From positions 62,001 to 126,000 of the forward strand of contig JAPSLP010000008.1 in assembly GCA_031180665.1 (NCBI GenBank): a stretch of 64,000 bases of DNA, in the 5' to 3' direction. Below the pieces are notes generated by a model that made no database searches, was not told the DNA's origin, and saw nothing but the letters and a program-made list of their open reading frames with translations. The position numbers and the translations under genes are program-made. Source of the DNA: Cupriavidus sp. Its GTDB lineage: Bacteria > Pseudomonadota > Gammaproteobacteria > Burkholderiales > Burkholderiaceae. Every line of letters starts with the position of its first letter. Position 1 is the first letter of the stretch. Below, in pieces: positions 36,411-45,226 of the stretch.

Positions 36411-36704
36411 ATGTGGAAACGATTCTCGGCGCTTTGGACGCTCGCGCGGCGCGATGGCCGCCTGCTCTGGCATGCGCTGCGGCACCCGGACGCGCCCGGC
36501 TGGCTCAAGCCGGCGGTGGTTGGCGTGGTGCTGTACGCACTTTCGCCGATCGACCTGATCCCCGACGTGGTGGCGGGACTGGGCATCGTCGACGACCTGG
36601 TGCTGATCCCGCTGGCGGTGCACCTGATCCTGAAGCGGCTGCCGCCGCATATCCTGCGGCAGGCGCAGATGCGGTCGGCATCGACCACGGTCAGGCCCCG
36701 CTGA
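36411..36704 (+). CDS. DUF1232 (YkvA-family) small membrane protein
   Basis: A 97-residue protein with the DUF1232 core VVGVVLYALSPIDLIPDVVAGLGIVDDLVLI, read in two halves near residues 35-67. It forms one or two hydrophobic helices with the conserved SPIDLIPD. Function is not established for the family. An SD-like GAAGGAGG precedes the ATG. It ends toward the shared hairpin terminator. Confidence 0.85.
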   Translation: MWKRFSALWTLARRDGRLLWHALRHPDAPGWLKPAVVGVVLYALSPIDLIPDVVAGLGIVDDLVLIPLAVHLILKRLPPHILRQAQMRSASTTVRPR

Positions 36705-36733
36705 GCGGGCAGTAAGGGGAAAAAGGGGAAAAG

Positions 36734-36760
36734 AGAAAGGGCGCCACTGGCGCCCTTTCT
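36734..36760. terminator. Bidirectional terminator between convergent genes
   Basis: A 13-bp perfect stem (AGAAAGGGCGCCA and its complement) surrounds a single base. An A-rich tract lies upstream, so the minus-strand transcript from the oxidoreductase meets the hairpin and then a T-rich run. It sits between the DUF1232 gene and the oxidoreductase, 20-30 bases from each stop. Confidence 0.8.
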
Positions 36761-36780
36761 CATTGCCGTCGGCGATACGC

Positions 36781-37755
36781 CTACGGAATCAGCACGGTCG
36801 AGCCGGTGGTCTTGCGTGCTTCCAGTTCGCGATGCGCCTGCGCGACCTCGGACAGCGGATAGCGCTGCCGCACCTCGATCTTGACCTTGCCGCTGCGCAC
36901 GATGTCGAACAGCTCGGCCGCCATCGGCTCGAGCAGCTCGCGCTGCGTGACATAGGTGTTGATGGTCGGCCGCGTCAGCTTCAGCGAGCCCTTGGCGCCC
37001 AGCACCGAGATATCGAGCGGGGGCACCGGACCGGAGGCATTGCCGAAGCTGACCATGGTGCCGCGCGGCGCCAGGCAGTCCAGCGAATCGTTGAAGGTGT
37101 CCTTGCCGATCGAGTCGTAGACCACCGCCACGCCCTTGCCGCTGGTGATGTCCTTGACGCGGTCGAGGAAGGACTCGCGCGTGTAGACGATGGTGTGGTC
37201 GCAGCCGTGCGCCCGCGCCAGCGCGGCCTTGTCGTCGTTGCCGACAGTGCCAATCACGGTGGCGCCCAGCGCCTTGAGCCATTGCGACGCGATCAGGCCG
37301 ATGCCGCCGGCGGCGGCGTGCAGCAGCACGGTGTCGCCCGGCTGCACGCGGTAGGTGTCGCGCACCAGATACTGCACCGTCATCCCCTGCAGCATCATCG
37401 CCGCGGCCTGCTCGAACGAGATGTCGTCCGGCAGCTTGACGACGATGTCGGCCGGCATCACGCGCACCTGCGCATAGGCGCCGGTGGGACGCCCGGCATA
37501 GGCGACGCGGTCGCCCACGCCCAGATGTGTCACGCCCGGCCCGACCGCCTCGACCACGCCGGCGCCTTCCATGCCGATGCCCCCGGGCAGCGGCTGCTTG
37601 TAGAGCCCGGTGCGGAAGTAGACGTCGATGTAGTTCAGGCCGACTGCCTCCTGCCGGATGCGGATCTCGCCCGGGCCGGGCTCGCCGACCTCGACGTCGA
37701 CCCACTGCATCACTTCAGGACCGCCGTTCTCGAAGATGCGGATGGCTTTGCTCAT
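36781..37755 (-). CDS. NADPH:quinone oxidoreductase (zeta-crystallin type)
   Basis: A 324-residue medium-chain dehydrogenase without the catalytic zinc site, typical of quinone oxidoreductases. GLNYIDVYFRTGLY (about 42-55) is the QOR signature, and AAAGGIGLIASQWLKALGA is the NADPH-binding fold. It reduces quinones or reactive enals one electron at a time. It is the third gene on the minus strand after an SDR and mgsA, 56 bases behind mgsA. Confidence 0.93.
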   Translation of the reverse strand: MSKAIRIFENGGPEVMQWVDVEVGEPGPGEIRIRQEAVGLNYIDVYFRTGLYKQPLPGGIGMEGAGVVEAVGPGVTHLGVGDRVAYAGRPTGAYAQVRVMPADIVVKLPDDISFEQAAAMMLQGMTVQYLVRDTYRVQPGDTVLLHAAAGGIGLIASQWLKALGATVIGTVGNDDKAALARAHGCDHTIVYTRESFLDRVKDITSGKGVAVVYDSIGKDTFNDSLDCLAPRGTMVSFGNASGPVPPLDISVLGAKGSLKLTRPTINTYVTQRELLEPMAAELFDIVRSGKVKIEVRQRYPLSEVAQAHRELEARKTTGSTVLIP

Positions 37756-37811
37756 GGTTCGGTTCTCCTTGGGGATGATCGGATGGACGCGCCGACGGCG
37801 ATGCCCCGGGC

Positions 37812-38228
37812 TCAGGCCGCCGGCGCCTCGGTGCGGCGCCGCATTTCGGCGATCAGCATGTCGGCGGTCGCCACGTTGGTCGCGCACGGCACGTCGTGCA
37901 CGTCGCAGGCGCGCACCAGCGCGTTGATATCGGGCTCGTGCGGCTGCGGTGTCATCGGGTCGCGCAGGAAGATCACCGCGGCGACGCGCCCCTCGGCCAG
38001 TTGCGCGCCGATCTGCAGGTCGCCGCCCCACGGGCCGGACAGCATGCGCGTGACCTGCAGTCCCACCTCGTCGATCAGCCGGCCGCCGGTGGTGCCGGTA
38101 GCCAGCAGCTCGCAGCGCACGAGGAAGTCCCGATGGCGGCGGGCGAAGGCGACGATGTCATCCTTCTTGCGGTCGTGCGCGATCAGCGCGATGCGCGGCG
38201 CAGCCGCGGCAACGGGGATGGTCGTCAT
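37812..38228 (-). CDS. mgsA: Methylglyoxal synthase
   Basis: Converts dihydroxyacetone phosphate to methylglyoxal, a bypass of lower glycolysis. The 138-residue protein has His18 (IAHDRKKDD), the phosphate loop ATGTTG at 43-48, Asp70 in [11 protein letters not shown], His97 and Asp100, matching E. coli His19, Asp71, His98 and Asp101 one position earlier. It is slightly shorter than the 152-residue E. coli enzyme. The ATG at 38228 is only 8 bases beyond the SDR stop, implying co-transcription. Confidence 0.94.
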   Translation of the reverse strand: MTTIPVAAAAPRIALIAHDRKKDDIVAFARRHRDFLVRCELLATGTTGGRLIDEVGLQVTRMLSGPWGGDLQIGAQLAEGRVAAVIFLRDPMTPQPHEPDINALVRACDVHDVPCATNVATADMLIAEMRRRTEAPAA

Positions 38229-38236
38229 GCGCGCGC

Positions 38237-39025
38237 TCAGAAGGTGCCGGGGTAGGCGCCGCCGTCCAGCAGGATGTTCTGCGCGGTGATGTACGACGCC
38301 TGCTTGCTGCACAGGAAGGCGCAGGTCGCGCCGAACTCGGCCGGGTCGCCGAAGCGGCGCGACGGGTTCTGCGCGGCGCGGCGCTGCGCGACCTCATCCA
38401 CGGTCAGGTTGGCCTTCTTCGCCGCGCCTTCCATGGTCTTGTACAGGCGGTCGGTATTGAACGGCCCCGGCAGCAGGTTGTTGATGGTCACGCCATGCTG
38501 GGCGACCTCGCGCGCCACACCGGCGACGAAGCCCGTCAGGCCCGAGCGGGCGCCGTTGGACAGGCCCAGCACATCGATCGGCGCCTTGACCGCGCCGCTG
38601 GTGATATTGATGATGCGGCCCCACTTGCGCGCGATCATGCCGTCGACGGTGGCCTTGATCAGCTCGATCGGCGTCAACATGTTGGCGTCGAGCGCGGCGA
38701 TCCAGTCCTCGCGGTTCCAGTCGCGGAAGTTGCCCGGCGGCGGGCCGCCGGCGTTGTTGACCAGGATGTCGAGCTCGCCGAGCTTGGCCGCGGCCTCGAG
38801 CGCCTGCTGGCGGCCTTCCGGCGTGGTGATGTCGGTCGCCACCGCGATCACGCGCCGGCCATGGCGCGCGCGCAGATCGGCGGCGGCCTTCTCCAGCGCC
38901 TCGGCGCCGCGCGCGACGATCACCACGTCGACGCCCTCGGCGGCCAGCGCATCGGCGCAGGCAAAGCCCAGTCCCTTGCTGGCGCCGCACACCAGCGCAT
39001 GCTTGCCTCGCAGTCCGAAATCCAT
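38237..39025 (-). CDS. Short-chain dehydrogenase/reductase family protein lacking the canonical Tyr-Lys pair
   Basis: A 262-residue Rossmann protein. [15 protein letters not shown] is the cofactor site (residues 13-27), and NNAGGPPPG at 90-98 is normal. After the catalytic-type serine (ITSG, Ser143), the place of the usual YxxxK reads S156-N-G-A-R160. The classical proton-transfer pair is therefore missing. This variant recurs in a described-looking subgroup annotated as oxidoreductases, so it may be a real but atypical SDR. It is first in the SDR-mgsA-qor run. Substrate unknown. Confidence 0.85.
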   Translation of the reverse strand: MDFGLRGKHALVCGASKGLGFACADALAAEGVDVVIVARGAEALEKAAADLRARHGRRVIAVATDITTPEGRQQALEAAAKLGELDILVNNAGGPPPGNFRDWNREDWIAALDANMLTPIELIKATVDGMIARKWGRIINITSGAVKAPIDVLGLSNGARSGLTGFVAGVAREVAQHGVTINNLLPGPFNTDRLYKTMEGAAKKANLTVDEVAQRRAAQNPSRRFGDPAEFGATCAFLCSKQASYITAQNILLDGGAYPGTF

Positions 39026-39110
39026 GCTCCCTTCTCCTTGATTCGCTAATTGTCCAAGCTCGTTCGAGCGCGCGTTGCTGGGTGGCTCACGCGCTCACCA
39101 TCACGTCGAT

Positions 39111-40052
39111 TCAGCCCCGCGCGGCCTTGCCGCGCGAGAGCAGATAGATGCCGCCCATCACCAGCGCGCTGCCGGCCAGCTGCACCACGGTGATCGGCTC
39201 GCCCAGCAGCCAGAAGCCGAGGAACAGCGTCGACACCGGGCCGATCATGCCGGCCTGCGAGGCCATCGGCGCACCGATGCGCGCGACCGCCATCATCGTC
39301 AGCGACACCGGCAACACGGTGCAGAACACCGCGTTGATCACGGACAGCCACATCACCGGCGCCGGCTGCAGCAGTTCGCCCCAGGGGCGCCCCAGCACCA
39401 GATATTGCACCACGCAGCAGGCGGTGGACACGCACATCGCATAGGCGACCAGCCGCAGCGAGCCGATGCGCGCCACCAGCTCGCCGCTGGCGATCAGATA
39501 GACCGCGTAGCTGAGCGCGCTGCCCAGCACCAGCGCGGCACCGAGCCAGACCTGGCTGCCGCTGACATCGAGGTCGTGGGCCAGCACCAGCACGATGCCG
39601 GCATAGGCCAGCAGCAGCGAGATCCATTGCTGGCGGCTGATATGGCGCTTGAAGCCGAAGGCGGTGGCCAGCACCACGAAGGACGGCGTCAGGAACAGGA
39701 TCAGCCGCTCCAGGCCCGCGGTGATGTATTGCAGGCCGAGGAAATCGAGAAAGCTCGACAGGTAGTAGCCGATGAAGCCCAGCATCAGCACGCGTGCGCG
39801 ATCGGCCCACGACAGCGGCGGCAGCCGCATCGACTGCCACCAGCCGATCGCCATGAACAGCGGCACCGCGAACAGCATGCGCAACGTGATCACCATCACG
39901 GCGTCGACGTTGTAGCGGTACATCAGCTTGGCGACGATGGCCTTGCCGGAGAACAGCACCGCGCCGATGGCGGCGACGGCAAGCCCGGTGCGCTGCCGCG
40001 CGCCGGCGGCGGCGCTGGCGGGGCTGGCGAGGGATTTCTGGGAAGCGGGCAC
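39111..40052 (-). CDS. EamA/DMT superfamily transporter
   Basis: A 313-residue inner-membrane permease with ten hydrophobic segments arranged as two EamA repeats, typical of metabolite exporters. The core begins [21 protein letters not shown]. The GTG at 40052 is the best start available by family length, but there is no clear SD. The in-frame reading extends to 40265 with unlikely sequence. The substrate cannot be inferred. It is divergent from upp. Confidence 0.85.
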   Translation of the reverse strand: MPASQKSLASPASAAAGARQRTGLAVAAIGAVLFSGKAIVAKLMYRYNVDAVMVITLRMLFAVPLFMAIGWWQSMRLPPLSWADRARVLMLGFIGYYLSSFLDFLGLQYITAGLERLILFLTPSFVVLATAFGFKRHISRQQWISLLLAYAGIVLVLAHDLDVSGSQVWLGAALVLGSALSYAVYLIASGELVARIGSLRLVAYAMCVSTACCVVQYLVLGRPWGELLQPAPVMWLSVINAVFCTVLPVSLTMMAVARIGAPMASQAGMIGPVSTLFLGFWLLGEPITVVQLAGSALVMGGIYLLSRGKAARG

Positions 40053-40208
40053 GGGTATGGTGCAAACGGCCTGTCCGCGCACGGTCGCCGACAGGCGGGC
40101 GCGGCATGGCACTACGTCGGGAAATGTTTGGCATTGCCGCCCGACAATGCCGCCGGACAGTCGCGAGGATTGTATGTCAAAAGGCGCAAAGGCATCGGAC
40201 GGGGCCTC

Positions 40209-40234
40209 GTCGTCCCCGCGCAGGCGGGGACGAC
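40209..40234. repeat. Half copy of the mosaic repeat (hairpin arm)
   Basis: GTCGTCCCCG and CGGGGACGAC form a perfect 10-bp stem with a 6-base loop. It matches the last third of the 70-bp elements at 8239 and 22056. It lies about 84 bases upstream of upp. Confidence 0.65.
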
Positions 40235-40249
40235 CCGGAGTCCATCCAT

Positions 40250-40255
40250 TACAAT
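40250..40255 (+). promoter_or_regulatory. Candidate -10 box for upp
   Basis: TACAAT (one mismatch to consensus) lies 63 bases before the upp ATG and just after the repeat hairpin. The -35 position would fall inside the hairpin arm, so the repeat could affect promoter strength. Confidence 0.4.
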
Positions 40256-40317
40256 CCGGCACCACCGGGGCGATCCCCCGGATTCCGCCCTGCCCTCACC
40301 GCCAGCCGCTACCCGCC

Positions 40318-40968
40318 ATGAAGCAAGATCCGCGTTTTCCCAATCTGTTCATCCTCGACCACCCGCTGATCCAGCACAAGCTGTCGCATATGCGCGACCG
40401 CGACACGTCGACGCGGACCTTTCGCGAGCTGCTGCGCGAAATCACGCTGCTGATGGGTTACGAGATCACGCGCAGCCTGCCGCTGACCACGCGCCATATC
40501 GACACGCCGCTGGTCAGCATGGACGCGCCGGTGATCGCAGGCAAGAAGCTGACCATCGTGCCGGTGCTGCGCGCCGGCGTCGGCATGAGCGACGGCCTGG
40601 TCGAGCTGATCCCGTCGGCGCGGATCGGCCATATCGGCGTCTATCGCGACGAGCATCATCGTCCGGTCGAATACCTGGTGCGGCTGCCCGATCTGGAGGA
40701 CCGCAGCTTCATCCTGTGCGATCCGATGGTCGCCACCGGCTATTCGGCGGCGCATGCGGTCGATGTGCTCAAGCGCCGCGGCGTCAAGGACGAGGCGATC
40801 ACCTTCGTCGCGCTGGTGGCGGCGCCCGAAGGCGTCGAGGTCTTCCAGAAGGCCCATCCGAACGTGAAGCTGTACGTGGCCTCGCTCGACAGCCATCTGG
40901 ACGAGCACGCCTACATCGTGCCCGGCCTGGGGGATGCGGGCGACCGGTTGTTCGGCACCAAGAACTGA
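40318..40968 (+). CDS. upp: Uracil phosphoribosyltransferase
   Basis: Salvages uracil to UMP using PRPP. The 216-residue protein has the PRPP motif [18 protein letters not shown] (134-151), [13 protein letters not shown] (81-93) and the uracil-binding [13 protein letters not shown] at the C-terminus. An ATG at 40318 gives the standard N-terminus. It converges on the DUF853 ATPase gene. Confidence 0.96.
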   Translation: MKQDPRFPNLFILDHPLIQHKLSHMRDRDTSTRTFRELLREITLLMGYEITRSLPLTTRHIDTPLVSMDAPVIAGKKLTIVPVLRAGVGMSDGLVELIPSARIGHIGVYRDEHHRPVEYLVRLPDLEDRSFILCDPMVATGYSAAHAVDVLKRRGVKDEAITFVALVAAPEGVEVFQKAHPNVKLYVASLDSHLDEHAYIVPGLGDAGDRLFGTKN

Positions 40969-40984
40969 GGCGGCGGTTGCTGGC

Positions 40985-41112
40985 CGGGGGGCTGCCCTGT
41001 CCCCCGACGCCGCTCCCGCGCGCGGGAAAGGGGAGCACACCGGCAGATATTGAAACACCCTCGGTTTTCTCCCCTCTCCCGCCGGCGGGAGACGGGCTGG
41101 GGGAGAGGGCAG
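40985..41112. repeat. CT/GA-rich intergenic repeat pair after upp
   Basis: Two pyrimidine-then-purine segments in tandem: about 40988-41035 (CTGTCCCCCGAC ... GGGAAAGGGGAGC) and 41068-41112 (TTCTCCCCTCTCCC GCC ... GGCGGGAG ... GGGGGAGAGGG). They form imperfect hairpins like those after the BMP, yebC and purD genes. They fill most of the convergent upp/DUF853 gap. Confidence 0.6.
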
Positions 41113-41122
41113 CCCCGCCCGG

Positions 41123-42691
41123 CTAGCGGCGCTTGCGCCCCGACCCCAGCAGGCTGCCCAGCACGCCGCGGATCAGCTCCCGGCCGACTTGCGAGCCCAC
41201 CGTGCGGGCGGCCGATTTGGCCATCGATTCGAGAATCGAATCGCCACGGCCGCTCTTGCCGGTGCCGCGTGTCAGGCCGCCAAACAGATCGCCCGCCTCG
41301 TCGAGCCAGCCGCGTTCGCTGGCCTGCTGCTGCGCGGTGCGATCCGCGCCCTGGCCACCGTTCTGCCCACCGTTCTGCCCACCGGCCCGCGCACCGGCCT
41401 GCGCATCCGCTTCCTGCGCCGCCCTGCCCTTGAGCCGCTCGTAGGCCGATTCCCGATCGACGGCCTTCTCGTAGGTGCCCGCCACCAGCGACGAGGCCAG
41501 CAACTGCTTGCGCTCGGCCTCGTCGATCGGACCGATGCGGCTGCCCGGCGCCAGCACCCAGGCGCGCTGCGTGATGCCCGGCGTGCCCTTGGCGTCGAGC
41601 AGCGAGATCAGCGCCTCGCCCACCGCCAGCTCCCCGATCGCCTTCTCCACGTCCAGCTCGGGATTGGCGCGCATCGTCGTGGCGGCCACCTTGACCGCCT
41701 TCTGGTCGCGCGGCGTGAACGCACGCAGCGCGTGCTGGACACGGTTGCCGAGCTGCCCCAGCACGGTGTCGGGAATGTCGATCGGGTTCTGCGTGACGAA
41801 GTACACGCCGACGCCCTTCGAACGGATCAGCCGCACCACCTGCTCGATCTTCTCGAGCAGCGCCTTGGGCGCGTCGTTGAACAGCAGGTGGGCCTCGTCG
41901 AAGAAGAACACCAGCTTGGGCTTGTCCAGGTCGCCGGCCTCGGGCAGTTTCTCGAACAGCTCGGACAGCAGCCACAGCAGGAAGGTCGCGTACAGCCGCG
42001 GCGCATGCAGCAGCTTGTCGGCGGCCAGGATATTGACCATGCCCAGGCCCTTGTCGGTCTGCATGAAGTCGTCGAGGTTCAGCATCGGCTCGCCGAAGAA
42101 CGCATCGGCGCCCTGCGATTCGAGCGCGACCAGGCCGCGCTGGATCGCGCCGATCGACGCGGCCGAGATATTGCCGTACTCGGTGGTGAACTGCGACGCG
42201 TTGTCGCCGACGTACTGCAGCATCGCGCGCAGGTCCTTGGCGTCGAGCAGCAGCAGGCCGTTGGCATCGGCGATGCGGAACACCAGGTTCAGCACGCCCT
42301 GCTGGGTGTCGTTGAGCTCGAGCATGCGCGAGAGCAGCAGCGGGCCCATGTCGGACACGGTGGCGCGCACCGGATGGCCCTTCTCGCCGAACACGTCCCA
42401 CAGCGTGGTCGGGCAGGCGCCCCAGGCCGGCTCGGGCAGCCCCAGGTCGGCCAGCCGCTTGGCGAGCTTGTCGGACAGCTGGCCGGGCTGCGAGATGCCG
42501 GTCAGGTCGCCCTTGACGTCGGCCATGAAGACCGGCACGCCAAGGCGCGAAAAGCCCTGCGCCAGCGTTTGCAGCGTCACGGTCTTGCCGGTGCCGGTGG
42601 CGCCGGTGATCAGCCCGTGTCGGTTGCCCATCTGCGGCAGCAGGGCCAGCTCGTGCTGGGCGTTCTTGGCGATGACGATGGGGTCGGCCAT
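41123..42691 (-). CDS. HerA-like ATPase of the DUF853 (YjgR) family
   Basis: A 522-residue P-loop ATPase. Walker A is [18 protein letters not shown] near 27-44, Walker B is [11 protein letters not shown] near 255-265, and the arginine/sensor region is [12 protein letters not shown]. The family is related to HerA/FtsK helicases, but its role is not established. Residues about 440-465 form a low-complexity Gly/Gln/Asn linker with QNGG repeats. The C-terminus ([14 protein letters not shown] ... GSGRKRR) is basic. MADPIV was chosen as the start by family N-terminus; the upstream ATG at 42745 adds unlike sequence. Confidence 0.88.
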   Translation of the reverse strand: MADPIVIAKNAQHELALLPQMGNRHGLITGATGTGKTVTLQTLAQGFSRLGVPVFMADVKGDLTGISQPGQLSDKLAKRLADLGLPEPAWGACPTTLWDVFGEKGHPVRATVSDMGPLLLSRMLELNDTQQGVLNLVFRIADANGLLLLDAKDLRAMLQYVGDNASQFTTEYGNISAASIGAIQRGLVALESQGADAFFGEPMLNLDDFMQTDKGLGMVNILAADKLLHAPRLYATFLLWLLSELFEKLPEAGDLDKPKLVFFFDEAHLLFNDAPKALLEKIEQVVRLIRSKGVGVYFVTQNPIDIPDTVLGQLGNRVQHALRAFTPRDQKAVKVAATTMRANPELDVEKAIGELAVGEALISLLDAKGTPGITQRAWVLAPGSRIGPIDEAERKQLLASSLVAGTYEKAVDRESAYERLKGRAAQEADAQAGARAGGQNGGQNGGQGADRTAQQQASERGWLDEAGDLFGGLTRGTGKSGRGDSILESMAKSAARTVGSQVGRELIRGVLGSLLGSGRKRR

Positions 42692-43008
42692 GTTGGGGCT
42701 CCGGTGGATGAGGACGCGATGATTGACGCGATGGTGCAGCGCCACGAAGCCCGCCTCGTCCGGCGCGGCAGAGGCCGGGCCGGCGGTCTGGCGCGCAGGG
42801 CCGCGTGATAAAATCCCGGGCTGATTATATCCAGCAGTGATTGCCAGCAGTCATGGCCTGCCGCTGATGATTCCATCACCGGCGCGTGCACCGCAACAGG
42901 CCGCGTGGGCGTTGCCAAGCACCCGCCGGTCCGGCCGACAGCCTTCGGCCACGCTGCCCTTGCCGCGCTGCACGCGCATCGCGTACCTGTTCCGCCTCGG
43001 AGAGAAAC
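42692..43008. other. Divergent promoter region of DUF853 and yebC
   Basis: 317 bases without a supported gene. A TGATAAAAT string at 42807-42814 is a plausible extended -10 for yebC. An AT-rich patch with a repeated CCAGCAGT pair lies at about 42831-42852. No operator or riboswitch structure is recognised. Confidence 0.4.
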
Positions 43009-43734
43009 ATGGCCGGTCATTCCAAATGGGCCAATATCAAGCATAAGAAAGCCGCCGCCGACGCCAAGCGCGGCAAGATCTGGACCCGCCTGATCAAGGA
43101 AATCACCGTCGCCGCCAAGCTCGGCGGCGCCGATGCCGATTCGAATCCGCGCCTGCGGCTGGCCGTGGACAAGGCCATGGACGCCAACATGCCGAAGGAC
43201 AACATCCAGCGCGCGATCCAGCGCGGCGTGGGCGGTCTGGAAGGCGCCAGCTACGAGGAAATCCGCTACGAGGGCTACGGCCTGTCGGGCGCCGCGATCA
43301 TCGTCGATTGCCTGACCGACAACCGCACCCGTACCGTGGCCGAAGTGCGCCACGCCTTCTCCAAGCACGGCGGCAACATGGGCACCGAGGGTTCGGTGGC
43401 CTTCATGTTCACGCACTGCGGCCAGTTCCTGTTCGCCCCGGGCACGCCCGAGGACAAGCTGATGGAGGCCGCGCTCGAGGCCGGTGCCGACGACGTCGTC
43501 ACCCATGAGGACGGCTCGATCGAGGTCACTTGTCCGCCCAACGATTTCGGCACCGTCAAGACGGCGCTGGAAGCGGCCGGCTTCAAGGCCGAAGTCGCCG
43601 ATGTCGTGATGAAGCCGCAGAACGAGGTCAGTTTCACCGGCGACGACGCCGTCAAGATGCAGAAGCTGCTCGACGCGCTGGAAAACCTCGACGACGTGCA
43701 GGAAGTCTTCACCAACGCAGTGATCGAGGACTGA
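43009..43734 (+). CDS. yebC: YebC/PmpR-family protein (TACO1 homologue)
   Basis: A 241-residue protein. The N-terminal [27 protein letters not shown] is the near-invariant family start. [14 protein letters not shown] (near 121-134) and the C-terminal [11 protein letters not shown] are also conserved. Homologues act as transcription regulators or relieve ribosome stalling on proline-rich stretches. The ATG follows GGAGAG. It precedes purD by 94 bases, in the usual Burkholderiales order. Confidence 0.94.
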   Translation: MAGHSKWANIKHKKAAADAKRGKIWTRLIKEITVAAKLGGADADSNPRLRLAVDKAMDANMPKDNIQRAIQRGVGGLEGASYEEIRYEGYGLSGAAIIVDCLTDNRTRTVAEVRHAFSKHGGNMGTEGSVAFMFTHCGQFLFAPGTPEDKLMEAALEAGADDVVTHEDGSIEVTCPPNDFGTVKTALEAAGFKAEVADVVMKPQNEVSFTGDDAVKMQKLLDALENLDDVQEVFTNAVIED

Positions 43735-43763
43735 GCCGGCACATCCGCCTCTCCCCTCTCCCC

Positions 43764-43796
43764 GGCGGCCGTCGCGCAGGCTATGCGGCGGCCGCC
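43764..43796. terminator. Hairpin after yebC
   Basis: GGCGGCC and GGCCGCC form a GC stem with a 19-base loop that can fold further (GCGCA/TGCGG). No T-run follows. A CTCTCCCCTCTCCCC pyrimidine run precedes it, tying it to the intergenic repeat family. Termination is possible but weak on sequence evidence. Confidence 0.4.
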
Positions 43797-43828
43797 CTCC
43801 CCAAAGCTTTATCTTCTGGCAGTGGATC

Positions 43829-45097
43829 ATGAAAGTATTGGTTGTCGGCTCGGGCGGACGTGAACACGCGCTGGCCTGGAAACTGGCCCAGTCGCCCAAG
43901 GTGCAGGTCGTCTACGTGGCGCCGGGCAACGGCGGCACGGCGCTGGACAAGCGGCTGCAGAATGTCCCGGTCACCGATCCCGCGGCGCTGGCGGACTTCG
44001 CCCGCCAGGAGAGCGTGCATTTCACCGTGGTCGGTCCCGAGGCGCCGCTGGCGGCCGGCATCGTCGACGTGTTCCGCGCGCAGGGGCTGCGCATCTTCGG
44101 CCCGAGCAAGGCAGCCGCGCAGCTGGAGTCGTCGAAGGACTTCGCCAAGGCCTTCATGCACCGGCACCAGATTCCGACCGCCGCCTACCAGACCTTCGCC
44201 GACGCCGGCCAAGCGCACGCCTATATCGACGCGCAGGGCGCGCCGATCGTGATCAAGGCCGATGGCCTCGCCGCGGGCAAGGGCGTGGTGGTCGCCACCA
44301 CGTTGGAAGAGGCGCACGCAGCGGTCGACATGATGCTGGCCGACAACAAGCTCGGCGATGCCGGCGCGCGCGTCGTCATCGAGGAATTCCTCGAGGGCGA
44401 GGAGGCAAGCTTCATCGTGATGGTCGACGGCGCCAACGTGCTGGCGCTGGCCACCAGCCAGGACCACAAGCGCCTGCTCGATGGCGACGCCGGCCCCAAC
44501 ACCGGTGGCATGGGCGCCTATTCGCCGGCGCCGGTGGTCACCCCTGCGCTGCATGCGCGCGTACTGCGCGAGATCATCATGCCGACCGTGCGCGGCATGG
44601 AGAAGGACGGCATCCCGTACACCGGCTTCCTGTACGCCGGCCTGATGATCGACCGCGACGGCAATCCGAAGACGCTCGAATTCAACTGCCGCATGGGCGA
44701 TCCCGAGACGCAGCCGATCATGGCGCGGCTCAAGACCGACCTGTTCGACGTGATGGAGCACGCCGTCAACGGCCGGCTCGACGCGGTCGAGCTCGACTGG
44801 GATCGCCGCACCGCGCTGGGCGTGGTGATGGCCGCGCACGGCTACCCGGATGCGCCGCGCAAGGGCGACCTGATCACCGGCATCCCGGCCGAGACCGACG
44901 ACAGCGTGACGTTCCACGCCGGCACCACGCTGGCCGACGGCAAGCTGCTGACCGCCGGCGGCCGCGTGCTGTGCGTGGTAGGCCTGGCCGATACCGTCAA
45001 GGCGGCGCAGCGCGCGGCCTATGCGGCGGCCCAGCAGATCCACTTCGACGGCATGCAGTACCGCTCGGATATCGGATACCGCGCGATCAAGCGCTGA
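43829..45097 (+). CDS. purD: Phosphoribosylamine--glycine ligase
   Basis: Second step of purine synthesis, forming GAR from phosphoribosylamine, glycine and ATP. The 422-residue ATP-grasp enzyme starts [19 protein letters not shown]. It has [16 protein letters not shown] in the ATP-grasp fold, the [23 protein letters not shown]-type loop (SQDHKRL), and [12 protein letters not shown] at the metal site. Length is normal. It follows yebC and precedes hemF on the same strand. Confidence 0.97.
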   Translation: [422 protein letters not shown]

Positions 45098-45115
45098 CGT
45101 CTTCGCGCGTCTTCT

Positions 45116-45149
45116 CCCCTCTTCCCGCCCTCTGCGCGGGAGAGAGGGG
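45116..45149. repeat. CT/GA-rich hairpin repeat after purD
   Basis: An imperfect stem: CCCCTCTTCCCGC pairs with GCGGGAGAGAGGGGG, allowing one bulge and one G-T pair. It begins 18 bases after purD and belongs to the same intergenic family as the hairpins after the BMP, upp and yebC genes. Confidence 0.55.
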
Positions 45150-45212
45150 GAACACCCTCGCGGCACAAGCCACCTCGCGTGCCGGCCCCGCCGCACCATG
45201 ACGGGGCAGCGG

Positions 45213-45218
45213 CTACAA
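45213..45218 (+). promoter_or_regulatory. Candidate -10 box for hemF
   Basis: TACAAT lies only 9 bases before the ATG at 45227. If used, transcription would begin close to the start codon, giving a leaderless or nearly leaderless message. Confidence 0.45.
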
Positions 45219-45226
45219 TCCTGACC

